Shown here piece by piece: positions 20,346 to 31,966 of a DNA stretch of 64,000 bases (positions within the stretch are counted from its first letter, which is position 1; every line of letters begins with the position of its first letter). The position numbers and the translations under genes were made by a program. Below the pieces are notes generated by a model that had not been told where the DNA came from, did no database searches, and was given only the letters and a program-made list of their open reading frames with translations. This DNA is from Asparagopsis taxiformis (taxonomy: Eukaryota > Rhodophyta > Florideophyceae > Bonnemaisoniales > Bonnemaisoniaceae): the NCBI GenBank assembly GCA_030407315.1, contig JALQPE010000100.1, positions 1 to 64,000 on the forward strand, given 5' to 3'.

Positions 20346-22965
20346 GATCTACTGGTTGCACTAGGCCTGAAAGTGTTTCTGGATAGGGCCGAATAACGAC
20401 CTGGGCAGCACGCACTGCGTAAGATGATCTGTGTGATGCAGACGGCAAGGATTTCTATGGTGATTCTGGCTGGGGAATGTGGTAAGCTTGATTGTTGCGT
20501 GGCTTTGTATCTCCTTGCCTGCCATTTTGCTTGGATATTTAGACGAGCGATCAAACCGAAGACGCCGACTCGGCACAACTACCAACTCTCCTAGCTTCGA
20601 GTCAGCGCCATCTAATTGCAACTTGTGACACTCAAGACGAATACGTTGTGCTGATCTCTGCAATGAAAATTGAGTTAGTGCTGCAGTTCTTTTGGTCGAT
20701 GCCAATATGCAGGGATACTGTTTACACCTTTTGGGAGTCAAGAAGTTCTCGGATTGCAAATCAAATCAGATCATGGTAGAATATCTGACTTTTCTCTCTT
20801 CCCTTCACCACATCTGCATCCGGAGCTGAGCCAAGCTGAGCTGGAGGGAACCCGGCCGCTGACCCCTGTCATTCTCATAAAAATCTTTAATGCAATACTA
20901 TTCGTGTATGGTAATGTAAGTGCTAATGAAAATGTATACAAGTCTAGAATAAACGTTGCAGTGGTTCTTTGTAGCTATCGATACTTGCTAAAAATCTGTA
21001 GCTTTTGCTTCTCGCATGGACGAGTTGCAGTCTTTGTGTTTGTTTCATTTCTGCCACAAACGAGAGGCAATTAGGGTCTGTGTTCACATAGAGAATGATT
21101 TAATATATGCGCTCATTGCCGTCGTAGATACTTTTAACAATGGCCAGTACGTTTCTCTCGGCCGCCGCCGGGTACGGTCGGACTGAAAGATCGGGGAGAT
21201 GTGTGGAGAGTAGTTTTTGGATAGAGACGAACGTTGCGATGGATGGAATGGTGATGATTTCATGCTGAAGCGATGGGAGATGGATGGATATGGTTGAATG
21301 AAATCTAGTATTCCGAAGGAGGCCTTTTCTCGAGGAAGAGGCATTATATTCTCACAAAGCATGTAGATACTGGTTTCCAGTTTGGTATGCTATTGTAGCT
21401 CAATTCACATCTTATCTACACGTACGTATGGAGAGAGATCCAAGTGTGCGTGGCACAAGTCCAACGGTGAAACAACGCAGTATGAAACTACCACAGATAA
21501 GGCGGCGTACAAAATCCTCGACTCAAGGCAGCTCTCAGGCTTTCGTGAGCACCGACTTCGTTCCACCAAGATGTTGCGGAAATATGTGCTGGTCTAACTT
21601 GATACGACCATTGGACAGTTTTGCTCTCTAAGCAATGAGCGAAAAATCAATGATTGCGCGTGTCGTCGGTACGGTCTTGTAATGTTGGCTCAACCAATAA
21701 CATCTAACGTTGAGTTATCCACCCTCCGCCGTGTCGCGTCGTAAATTTGCACAGAAAATTTGTTTCAAATCTTTGCTCCAATTATCAGCTCAAATACGGC
21801 ATTGATCTCCAGCTTCATCTGGACAGAAACACCGATCGCTCGATGTCTGTCTCAGATAAACCGCAGTCAAACGCCATGCGGAAAGTTTCATCGCTTCCCG
21901 TTGCGACTGAATCTGCAAACGCCACACAAAAATTTGCCCTTTCCGCGTCCGGAACGAACGCCGACTACATGTCGTCAGGTTCCTGATCGACTGGATCGAT
22001 GAAGCTTGCTCTGCAGGAGAGCAGGACAGGCGGTTTGTTATGCCTGGACAATTTCCATACCGATCTCCCTTCTTGAGTGCAAAATTACGAGTCTAGAAAT
22101 TGACCTGCATCGGCTGCTGTATCACATCTGTGCTAAGGATTGATGATACCCGTACCGCTGAGAAATTGCAGCTCTGGTAACGTGGGGATGATGTGCTGAA
22201 CACGCAGAACGCTGATCCATAACGGGACTGCTTCATAGGCATAGTACGGAATGTATTGAGACGGCCCAAGCGAATTCAGGAGGGAGCACCAGGGCCGTGC
22301 GCGGTGACTCAGCAGATACCAGTGGTGAGTGGTCTAAATGGGGCTACACACGAGTTTGTCAATGAACAGTCTAGTTTAGTTTGGAAATGTGTCGGATGGA
22401 TGGTATGTTGTAAATGTCGACAGATTTAAGGAAGCGATAGAAGCAATCAGCACCGTGTAGTTGCATCAAGGCTTTAGTGGCCATTGCTAGAGAACTTTCT
22501 CCAATGCCCTTATTGCAGGATGGGCAGAAAACCCGGCCGGCTTCGAGATTGAAGAATTCATTGCGCAGATTGAATGAATGCAATTGACGGAGAATGCAGA
22601 AGTATACAATGGTATCGTTTTGCAGGGTGACGTAGGGGAAACATGTTGGGCTTGTTGGAAATGCTGAGAGCGATGATGAGATCCAGTCGTTTCCGTCGTA
22701 GATGGCAGTGCTTATTTTCTGCACGGCTACCTTGTCTGCTGGGCGACTGGGCGGTATTGGCGTACGATGAAGCGGGACTGGTGGTGTTTAAATGACATTT
22801 TTTGTTTGAAGATGGATGTATGTGTGCGACTAGAATGTAGTAAGAGCATGAAAATGTTTATGTTTGATGGGCGTCGCATGTTGGGGGACTTTATGTCGTG
22901 TGGGGCAATAATGTCTCAGGTATTTGAAGCAGACAGCAATCGCTTGAGCGCATATAGACGTCCGG
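20346..22965. other. Interior of the 6.5-kb element, no confident gene
   Basis: Short frames exist, for example 20,361-20,759 (-, 132 aa) and 22,371-22,724 (-, 117 aa, with a CPSCNKG knuckle near residue 68), but none has a family signature. The 117-aa frame is the best candidate for a relic of a real protein. No transposase motif, tRNA or palindrome was found. Confidence 0.4.
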
Positions 22966-24585
22966 TGAATGACCAGCGCAATTGCATTGCTGGCGAGCCC
23001 AGAAATTCTAAAATTTCAGTCAGAAAAAAAATGCAAAAATACATCGATTTGGGCGGTCGAAAGTGCCGTACGGCACACCCCCATCTCAAAAACATGTTCA
23101 CATGTGCATGTTTTTGAGAATGGCTCAAAATTCAATTCAAATCAAGGTGTCTAATCTGGCCACAACGGCCCCAGAAGAAGCCATCCGACGCCCCGAGCGG
23201 GGCCATCGCTGGCTTCTGTAAGCACCAACTGTAAGCAAAGCCACATCTCACGAAGGATCGATTCCAGGCTCAGGCTCAATACGCCAGGGCGAAGTTTTGG
23301 TCCTTGTTTCGACATGCTCCCACTCCACTTTCTCACGACAAACACTGCTCATCCATCATGCTGCACATGCTACGTGCACTTCGTATGAGCAGTGGGCCCG
23401 CCTGCGTGGTTGCTGTAATGCGTAGATGTGAGCAGCATACGAACAACCCAGAATGGACGTCTGGTGGATGTCCGGCTCAATTGCATTGCTGGCGAGCCCA
23501 GAAATTCTAAAATTTCGGGCAGAAAAAAATTGTGAAAAATCATCGATTTGGGCGGGTCGATTGTGCCGTACGGCAGACCCCCATCTCAAAAACATGTTCA
23601 CATGTGCATGTTTTTGAGAATAGCCCAAATTTCAATTCAAATCAAGGTGTCTAATTTGGCCACAACGGCCCCAGGAACCGGCTGCCGCCCCGACCGGGGT
23701 CATCACTGGCTTCGGTAAGCACTAACTGTAAGCCGAAATCGCGTCTTACGAAGGGTCGATTCCAGGCTTCAAGCCCAAGTTATGCTAGGGAGACATCTTT
23801 TTCCCTGTTTCAACATGGTCCCACCTTACATCCTCACGACAAACAACACTCACACATCACGTTACTCATATTCCGTGCACTTTGTATGAGTAGTGAGCCC
23901 GCCTGCTTAGTTGCTGCAATGCATGGATGTGGGCAGCACACGACCAACCTGAAATGGACGTCCGGTGGATGTCCAGCTCGATTGCACTGCTGGCCAGCCC
24001 AAAAATTCTAAAATTTCGGGCAGAAAAAAATTGTGAAAAATCATCGATTTGGGCGGGTCGATTGTGCCGTACGGCAGACCCCCATCTCAAAAACATGTTC
24101 ACATGTGCATGTTTTTGAGAATAGCCCAAATTTCAATTCAAATCAAGGTGTCTAATTTGGCCACAACGGCCCCAGGAACCGGCTGCCGCCCCGACCGGGG
24201 TCATCACTGGCTTCTGTAAGCACCAACTGTAAGCCAAAATCGCGTCTTACGAAGGGTCGATTTCAGGCTCAACACGTCAGGGACAGGTCTTGGTCCTTGT
24301 TTCATCATGGTCCCGCCCTACTCTCTCACGATCAACCTGAAATGGACGTCCGGTGGATGTCCAGCTCGATTGCATTGCTGGCCAGCCCAGAAATTCTAAA
24401 ATTTCCGAAAAATCAATTTGGTGGCCCAGCATCTCCTGTGCCGAAAATTCCCGCGCTCACTTGTGATATACGTCTAGACGTGTTTCGCACTTGTACGCAT
24501 CAGGGAAGGCGTCACGGAAGGTTGAGACTACGCTACTTGTGTACCGCGTCGTCTGAAATAGCGAGTAGTGTTTGTTGTATAGTTG
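22966..24585 (-). repeat. Right TIR with three regular ~500-bp units
   Basis: Three units with the 34-bp palindrome at 23,085-23,118, 23,585-23,618 and 24,086-24,119, spaced 500 and 501 bp. Two pair with units of the left TIR; the outermost one is extra on this side, so unit number differs between the arms. Each unit also carries GGGGCCGTTGTGGCC on the complementary strand. Confidence 0.8.
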
Positions 24586-25700
24586 TGGAGTATGCGTCTG
24601 GTGGTTTGTAAAGCTTGCAGAACGGGATAGGGATGTGGGTGGCTCCATTTTATGAATACATGAATACAAATATTCAGGGTTGACAAAGCGGAAAGGCATA
24701 GGCTCATACATGTTTGAGATTGCATAGTGGAGAAAATATTTACATCGAAATTTACATGGAAGAGATGGAGGTTTTAAGGATGAGGTATGAGAGGAAGAAA
24801 ATTCTTCTGTGGTATGAGGATGTGTTCTGTGGGGGGTGGATGGAATCTTGGGATGGGATGGTACAGGGGGAAGTGGAAATGTACGGAGTGCGGGTTTAGA
24901 TTGGAGTGTGATTCGGAGAGGAGTGCCGACAAGCATATTATGGGGATTGGGGAGACGCTGCGGGGTGTTGGGGTAGTGAGGGCGGAGGAGGTGTTTAGGT
25001 GGGACCGTAGGAGGGTGCGGTTGAAGGCCCCGGGGAGGGGGTTTTAGGAAAGTGAGGAGAAAGAGGTGGGAAGGGGGGTGGCGTCTGTTCTGGCTGTGGT
25101 GAGTGGGGATGTGATGGGGAAGAAGAGGGTTATTGTATTTGGGGAGGGAGGAGAGTGGGAGGATGGGTGCGAAGTGGGGGGTTGATATGTGGTTCAGAGC
25201 GGGGAGGTTTCTGGGGAGACGGCGGGGGAGCGGGAGCGTGGGCCGGTGGTGGTGGTGGTGGTGTATACGGTATCGAAGATGCGGATGGCGTGGGGGCATG
25301 TAGCAGGTGAGGGAGGGAGGGGTGGAGCAGGTCGAAGAGTAAGCTGCAGGGGAAGTTTGTGGAGAGGGCGAAGGAGAGGGGTTGAAGGTAGAGGAGAGAG
25401 GGTATTGAAGAACAATACGTTGCAAAGGTGATGGGGGAGAGCATGGTCGAGGGGATAGGGGATGTTTTTCCCTATTCTGAGGTAGTATGAGGACTGGTTA
25501 TAAGAAATCTGTACGGTAGAGCAGAAAAGTAGGTATGGAATGGAGGTGTGCACCGTGGAAGCGGGGATAGGTAGCTGAAAATGCGTTCTAGAGTGGTATT
25601 GGGGGTGTTTGAGGTACAGTACGGGGGAGGTGAGCACCAAATGGAAGGGGGTGTGAGCGAGAGGATGAAAAAATTAAAGACAAAATTGGAGTCGACCGAC
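24586..25700. other. Strongly purine-skewed (G/A-rich) stretch
   Basis: From about 24,730 to 25,660 the + strand is mainly G and A, with strong strand asymmetry. A Pro/His-rich 322-codon frame on the - strand (24,457-25,425) follows from this composition. On the + strand, 24,787-25,047 encodes GKWKCTECGFRLECDSE, a possible zinc-knuckle relic, but the frame is short and unsupported. No confident gene. Confidence 0.45.
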
Positions 25701-25719
25701 AAGGAAAAATAGAGTGGTC

Positions 25720-26110
25720 GCCGTGATGGATGCGGACATCCATGTCGAGCAAGGCGGCAGAAATTTCTGGGGTCGAAATTTTTGAATTTCTGAACCGGCG
25801 CCCGTCCTAGGTTGACATAGACATGGCGGAAGTCCATCCCGAGGGGGACATCCGTGGTACTAGAAACAATGAATGTCGCCCTAGTAATACTAGACGTACT
25901 AGACCGCATGGACGTCCGGTTCTAGGCGGACATCCAAAAATACTGGAGAACATGGACGTCCGCCTAGTAATACTAGGTGTACTAGAGGTTGTGGACGTCC
26001 GCATCCATTTCCGAGAACACAGACGCTCTTGCACATTGGAAACATTTTGTGCACATCACTGCACACCCCACATCCTATTACACCTGCAGGTGCAATGGGA
26101 TTTGGGCGTT
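25720..26110. repeat. Isolated copy of TIR-type GGACGTCC repeats plus minisatellite unit
   Basis: Several ATGGACGTCCGCCTAGTA-type motifs, with TACTAGACGTACTAG segments between, resemble the subterminal repeats at 7,200-7,480 and 15,190-15,500. They end in TCCGAGAACACAGACG, matching the inner TIR edge of the 12.5-kb element, and are followed by a CACCTGCAGGTG minisatellite-like unit. This is probably a remnant or solo end of a related element. Confidence 0.6.
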
Positions 26111-27197
26111 GTTAATATCCTCTACACAATATCTGTTCTCAGATATTCGACGTTCTGAGTCAATTGTAGTGGATCACACTGCTAGTACCGTTTGCAGTTT
26201 AGAAGTTTCGTTGCCTCTCACTGCACCTCTATTTCCTGCCCATCACTTGTATAGGAAGCACAACATCTGTTCTTGTGTCCTGGCTGGCATCTACATTTGA
26301 AGGTTTAGTGTGGAGTTTGAATGATTATCAAATCGCAACTGGGATTAGCGGTAGCGGTGGGATTATGACGGAATTGGAGCAAGGCTTCATTCAGCGGATG
26401 TACATAGGGAAATGGGCATTCTACATAACCGATTTCTGGGTTTCGTGAGTTGTCTAAGGAAGAATACAATAGATGTCGCTTTATTGCACAGAGAAGTGGT
26501 AAATATACTCACTCGAATGCTCTGCACTATTCATGGCATGTACACAACGTCCACATTGTCCCATGTACGTGGGAAACTACGTGTGTTTTCGTTTTCGGTA
26601 ACCCTTTCATAATACAAATTGAATCGCACAAGCATATTCCTGTACAGATGGCTGATCTGCTCCTGTCCAGAGACGTTTGCAGCCAGCTCGTCGACATGAC
26701 TGATCCCCCAAGTAAGAATTTTTTCAGCCTATCCGCGCGGTTTAACATTTTATTCATACCTGAGCTGCACTGAGTCGATTCATTCGCACTGGATTGAGCA
26801 TTTGATGTGGCGGGAAGGGAAAGAGTGAGCATTTCAGTACGGTGATGGGCATATTTGGAACATGAAATCTCCCTTCGTCGGTAAATACTGCTGGAAAGCA
26901 GTTCCCTCGGCCCTCAATTCCTAGAAATGGATGAGAGCGGCTGCGCAAGACGTCTCGAAACTGAGGACAGGTCAGATTGTTTGTGAGATGCTTTCAAAGC
27001 AAGAAACGGCTGAAAATAAAACTGTCACATCCGCAAACCCTTGCAATTCTGTTCGTAGAATAGCTTCTAGATATAGATTGCGACACAGAGCGTTTCCATT
27101 TATATGTGAAATGGCGCCACCATGCTGGTGTCTTTTTTCCAGACATCAGCATCTCGAAATCAGCGACAAATTTGGGCAAAACATTTTTGGATAGAAT
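26111..27197. other. No recognisable feature
   Basis: Unique-looking sequence with only short frames (for example 26,450-26,773, +, 107 aa, no domain recognised). It may be the decayed downstream part of the neighbouring MULE element. Confidence 0.35.
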
Positions 27198-29059
27198 TTA
27201 AACGAGGAAGTCACATCTTGGACGATTGTACGGGACCAGATATACTCTTTTCAAAACTGACAAGTGTGCTTCTACCATCATTGTGGTTTTAGCAATAGGA
27301 ATTTTCGAATTTTTCATCCTCCCCCATAATATGAACATCTCTGCCGTGTACCAGTTTTGCATCAAATACAAAGCCATATCTCTGTCTGTTTCTTCATTAA
27401 GAAAGCTCCAAATTTCTTGCACAAAAATGTTCAGCCCGTTTTGAAGATCATAACCTGGTCTGACCAAAGGGTGCAGATTGTAATGTTTGGTTACCATTTG
27501 CTATAATGCACGTTCCTACTCTCGTAAGGAGACTGCACCTGACTTGCAGAGAGCATTCAGCTTTCGCTTAGTTGCACTTTTCATATGCCAGAGGCAGATA
27601 GAGGGAGATAAAGAAAACGTGGCCTTAACAGCATTGATCTGCCCCAAATCCTTATCATTAAAGAAAAATTATGGAGATAGCTGACGTATATCTCGCCAAA
27701 CAGCGTGTAGAAATGCCAGGATTGTTCTTGACGAGTTTTGACAGCGTCTCCACTAGCCCCTTCCAGCAGCAGATATGCTATTGGAAAGCCAGTTCCTAGT
27801 ACTGAACCGACTATTGCAAAAAGTTCCAGTTTACCCGAGTTCGTTTTATACGTGGAATCAATAAAAACATCCAATACTTTCATTATAGAACAGACTCTCT
27901 TGTCCAGTGAAGTTGTCAAACCAAGAGAAAACGGTGATGTTTGTTGAAGAATTAGAGAAACATTCTCTGCTTCAGAAACATACTGTACTGCAGACTGCAA
28001 CAGATCCGAACAAGTACGGAAATAGGAACTGATCTGTTCTGACTAAATGTTGCACACATGCATGTACTTGTACGGTTGAGTGAATTTAGATCGGAGCTGC
28101 TTTGAAATTTGTAAAGGCGACAGGTCGGATTTGACTATTTCTATAACCGTTTCGCGAACTTCTTGTGTCATCACTGGCACTTGTTTGGGTACCTAGTGAC
28201 AATACTGGTGCGAAACATTGATCTTCAGTCTCCGATTTTTCCCATAAGAAAAGTTCACTGATCCACCGCAGGTCTGCTCTTTTTTGACATTCGCATCCTT
28301 TTCACTGGATGTTCTCCGAGCACGGAGGACTCATTTGCAATCTTTCCCTGCTGAGAACATATCCATGCTGAAGATGATGGCCTCACTTAATTGGAGATGT
28401 AAACATAGCCATCACACTCTCGTATTATCCAGAGAAATCGCACTTCTTCATGTTTGCACTCTGCTGCTGTGCTAAACTCCACAATGCTATCCAGTGTATC
28501 CCTAGAATGCCAACTCGCAAGAATGCACTCGATTGGCCACTGCAAAAAAGATGCAGCAATGTGATTAGACAATTGCCAGTCTTTTAGTACAGATTCACGG
28601 TTTTCTACATTGTCTATGTCGCCACAGAAGTATATCTTCTTCGGTATTTCGCTTATCATCTCCTGTTTCCGACAGTCTCTGCAATGTGTGCTCAGTGCTA
28701 GCTCTGTTTGGAAAATCTCCATAGAAATAAGTTCTGGGCACATGTCAGCGAAACTGTTCTCTCAATACCAAACTGCACGAGAGCATTAAAACATTATCAT
28801 CAATAGTTTATGCTTCCTCAATAGTGTATGCTTCCCCATTGAATAGCTCTTCTATTCTTCCACGAAACAATTCCAATGGAACAGAATATAGCCCTGTGAG
28901 TAGGAAAAGTACCTCTTGCGCCGAAGGGAATTCTCCATTGAACATGTCATGATACTTCAGTTTCGGATTTGCAGCTTCGCCTTTGTTCGCTGCGTTGCAG
29001 TCGCTATCAGTAGTTTCATTCATAACCAGCTCAACACCCATTAGAAACACAGGGAACAA
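27198..29059 (-). pseudogene. MULE (Mutator-like) transposase pseudogene
   Basis: On the - strand, blocks run in order. KLKYHDMFNGEFP (about 28,935) is an N-terminal block. CGGSVN and LKINVSHQYCH (about 28,200-28,270) resemble a zinc-binding region. VMTQEVRETVIEIV (about 28,150) is followed by VFIDSTYKTNSGKLELF (about 27,850, first catalytic Asp) and YLLLEGAS. In another phase come FFNDKDLGQINAV (about 27,650, second Asp) and ICLWHMKSA (about 27,590, the C-x2-H motif). In a third phase come TTMMVEAHLSVLKR (about 27,270, catalytic Glu) and YNRPRCDFLV. This is the standard MULE order. At least two frameshifts (near 27,690 and 27,500) and several stops show it is dead. Confidence 0.85.
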
Positions 29060-29079
29060 GTGGCATGCGAACGCCAGCT

Positions 29080-29290
29080 ATGGGCAACCAGTATAGAAAC
29101 AGTCTTTGAAGCTGTTTTACCAACGTGCAGATGATGCCGCAACGTGCACACAGTAGCTGTGATATGTACACAATATCAGCAGCGTGCAGGTGCAGTGCGA
29201 TGCGCGACGAGTTGCACACAATTCTTGTGATGTGAACAGAATATCAGCAGCGTGCAGGTGCGTTTGGGTGTGCGGTGATGTGCACACTGT
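29080..29290. repeat. Minisatellite, opposite orientation to 14,986-15,190
   Basis: About four units of 50-60 bp with ATATCAGCAGCGTGCAGGTGC and TGTGATGTGxACAxAAT tracts, the reverse complement of the family at 14,986-15,190. Confidence 0.7.
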
Positions 29291-30089
29291 AGGACCAGCC
29301 GGGATGGCGGTCGCTAAGGGAGTTCTAGAATCGCTTGCCGTGTCAGGGCGAGGTGAACCGGATCGCGCTAGTGAACTTGCCTTTCGCGCGTCGCTCGGTC
29401 GCGGTGGCGATCGGGTGGTACAACGGCGGAACGCGCAGGGATCGATCACAACTCGGTATTCGCGGGCCAGCGCAAGCCGTGATCCCAGGGGGAGATCACC
29501 GAGTAAACTCGAGCACAACGCGATCCACACAGGGGTCGTAAATCCCTGGCCTAGTGGCGTGCGACGCAACGTGCGGTATTGCGGTGCGACGCAGTTCGAC
29601 AGTCAGTATACGCGGCGCGCGCGCACATACGTCGGCGATCGTGAGCAATCCGCACGCAACGTCTCAACGCAATCGGTCCTCGCGACGCGCTAGACGCTTA
29701 ACTCGTAGCTGCGAAGATGCTGACTGTTTATTGGTAAGGTGCGAAGCAGGACAACCATTAGTAGCTAATTACTCAGGACAGGTTGTCCTTGTGCGGCCGG
29801 CCGGCGGCCGTGCGCTCGCATGTAAAAAGGGAAATATTTGGGAAAAAGACTTTCGTCATAAAAAACTCAAAAAGGGGAAATAAGGGGAAATTCGTAGAAA
29901 TAGCTGCATGTGGCACCGGATCTGCGGTTTCGCGGCAACGTGCACGCGCACGCATCGACGCTCCGTGACACGTAATCAAAACGCCACACGTACGCTCGCT
30001 TACTAACTAACTCACACTGATGCATGCGGACTTAAACAAACGCGCGCGCGTTCGCATAGACGCTATCGACTAACTTAAGTAGCGCCACA
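29291..30089. other. GC-rich island, no gene recognised
   Basis: 29,300-29,700 is markedly richer in CG dinucleotides than its surroundings. It has overlapping basic frames (for example 29,184-29,693, +) without a domain. An imperfect inverted pair AGGACAACC / GGTTGTCCT spans about 29,750-29,790, and a palindromic CGGCCGGCCGGCGGCCG-like tract follows. It does not match rRNA as far as I can judge. Confidence 0.4.
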
Positions 30090-30590
30090 CACACAATGTT
30101 ACCAACGTCCAGGTGCAGTGAGATGCGCGATGATTTGCACACAATGCTTGTGATGTGCACACAATGTTGCCAACGTCCAGGTGCGGTAGGTATGCGGTGA
30201 TGTGCACACAGTGTTAACTTCCAGGTGCAGTAAGGTGTGCAGTATGTGCATACAATTCTAACAACCTACAGGTGCGGCGGGATGGGGTGTGCGGTGATGT
30301 GCACACAATTTCAACAATGTGCAGGTGAGGTAGGGTGGGGTGTGCAGTGATGTGCACACAATTTCAAAAACGTGCAGGTGCAGTGAGATGCACAGCGAGT
30401 TGCACACAATACTTGTGATGTGCACACAACGTTAACAATGTGCAAGTGTGGCGGGGTGGGGTGTGCGGTGATGTGCACACAATGTTAACAATGTACAAGT
30501 GCGGCGGGATGTGGTGTGCGGAGATGTGCACGCAATGTTGCCAATGTGTAAGTGCGGCGGGGGTGGGTGTAGTGCAATGCCACTCGGCCG
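30090..30590. repeat. Minisatellite array, about 8-9 units of ~55 bp
   Basis: Tandem diverged units with the core GTGATGTGCACACAATGTTA, then ACAATGTGCAAGTGCGGCGG and GGGGTGTGCG. Same family as 29,080-29,290 and (inverted) 14,986-15,190. It ends about 50 bp before the solo LTR. Confidence 0.8.
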
Positions 30591-30642
30591 AGCGCTTACA
30601 GCTGGGTGTTTCACCTCAAATTTTGGGCACTTTACCCAATTC

Positions 30643-31326
30643 TGTCGTACCCCTGGCGTTCCTCTCATACTGAGCCGTGTCGCTTCCCTATTGGGTACCC
30701 ACTTAAGGGATGTGCCAATCATAAGGCACCAGCCAACTGGGCGTGTTTCCTGTAATTGGGACTAGAGCAAGGCTGTAAATACCCTACTCGGGCCTATCGG
30801 CCCGGCCAAGACCCCACAAGGGACAAATTTCTAACTTAATCTAATCAGCTGTACATTACAATGTAAGCCTAACTGGCAATAACCTCGCGGGTAGGCGAGT
30901 GCCTTTAACTGGGCTCTGTTTGGTCAATAACTGGATATTTATTCCTAACCACTAACCCTAGCTTACAGTAGACTTAGTATAAATACGCCACTGGAATAGC
31001 CAGTAGGCACGGTTTCTAGAGTAACGTAAACTCAAGTGGAATTACGACCCACTGGAACAGTGTTCGCATACCTATTGTTCAACCCCTCTCCGGGAAAACC
31101 TTAGGGTTAGCCAACAGCTCGACGGGTTACGTCACTTTGCTCCATTAATACGCACCTCGCGTGAGCGCTATAATCGCACAACCCCCTACGGGTAGCTATA
31201 CCTTCTCTCATACGAGATTACCTGCTGGGTACGTTATAAGGTTCATCTGCTCTACCATCTCCTCTACCGAGACTCGGGACACCTGTCGGGTGGTTTGCCG
31301 CTCTAGTGGATTTTCTACCTGCTACA
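30643..31326 (+). repeat. Solo LTR, copy A (684 bp), TG...CA
   Basis: Starts TGTCGTACC and ends CTACCTGCTACA, with a TATAAATA box at 30,978-30,985. It is a direct repeat of 34,378-35,060 (about 95% identical by eye). The flanks (AATTC before, GAAAG after) do not form a target duplication, and no primer-binding site or polypurine tract adjoins it. It is therefore either a rearranged solo LTR or one end of a broken element. Confidence 0.8.
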
Positions 31327-31842
31327 GAAAGGACGGTGCTATACGACAAACATTGAACGTCTCCCCAAATTGAATTAGTGAAGATCTCGACTTTTTTGAT
31401 TGTTATGAAAAATATTGGAAATATGTATAAACATGTTTGGGTCATTTGCTGCCATACTGACAGTAGTTGACTTTTTGTAAGACTGTAATTCGCCTAGAGC
31501 ACGTCGAAGGTATAGCCTCCACCGTGCTTCTCGCCTGCTACTTCGTGCTTCTCGCCTGCTACTTTGTACACTTTCCTCTCGGTTTGAAGAATGGAAATAA
31601 AGTGGAGAAAAGTAAGAACAATTAAAAGACTAGACTTGAAGGAGTATCTTGGCCTGGGTCGGGTGTTCCACTCCACCTTACGTGGCCTTCTCACACCTAC
31701 TGAACAGTAGTATCTTGTAAGTTTATTGTAAGCCAATCAGCGCAGCGTTTGTATCCCCCGTGCGCTTTTCCGTCGTCATGGTGGCTGGGTCCGCCATTGG
31801 AATTGCGGCGTCACACTTGAAGACAGCCTGTGACGACAATAT
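31327..31842. other. Host or older-repeat sequence between solo LTR and copia element
   Basis: Contains a short tandem duplication (GCTTCTCGCCTGCTACTT twice, about 31,528-31,566). No gene seen. The frame at 31,494-31,736 (-) has no domain. Confidence 0.4.
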
Positions 31843-31952
31843 TGTCAAGGACCATCAAATGTATACACGTTTACACGCAACATAGACCAAATAGTATAAA
31901 TATAAACATACCTTACCTGTCTGGACGACGGAAGGTACTGATTCACTTAACA
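31843..31952 (+). repeat. Copia 5' LTR (110 bp)
   Basis: TGTCAAGGACC... to ...CACTTAACA with a TATAAATA box at 31,895-31,902. It lacks 54 bp present in the 3' LTR, exactly the interval between two direct copies of TCAAGGACCATCAAA, so it probably lost them by slippage or recombination. Confidence 0.92.
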
Positions 31953-31966
31953 GGTTATAGGCCCAG
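31953..31966 (+). promoter_or_regulatory. Primer-binding site matching the anticodon arm of initiator tRNA-Met
   Basis: Directly after the 5' LTR, GGTTATAGGCCCAG is complementary, with one mismatch, to the CTGGGCCCATAACC anticodon stem-loop of eukaryotic initiator tRNA-Met. Drosophila copia and yeast Ty5 use this internal, half-tRNA priming, unlike most plant copia elements, which pair with the tRNA 3' end. Confidence 0.8.

Larger units (their letters stand above)
18050..24585. mobile_element. Second long-TIR element, about 6.5 kb, directly abutting the first
   Basis: 18,050-20,345 and 22,966-24,585 are inverted copies of one another. Segments 18,608-19,270 and 22,966-23,628 look identical or nearly so. 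The outer ends share GCGTCGTCTGA and TTTGTTGTATAG blocks near 18,050 and 24,580. The 2.6-kb interior has no recognisable transposase, so this looks like a non-autonomous element. Class is unknown; long TIRs built of tandem units suggest a foldback- or MULE-type element. Confidence 0.65.

Noticed and set aside
22966..24585. A regular repeat array that could be taken for CRISPR
   Set aside because: Units are ~500 bp with conserved content, not short repeats with unique spacers, and the window is eukaryotic.
24457..25425. A 322-aa Pro/His-rich frame on the - strand
   Set aside because: It follows from the purine-skewed composition of the opposite strand. It overlaps the outer end of a TIR and has no domain.
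29291..29700. A GC-rich segment as possible rRNA
   Set aside because: I could not match any conserved rRNA core motif. It looks more like a GC-rich repeat or transcribed-spacer type sequence; a database search would settle it.
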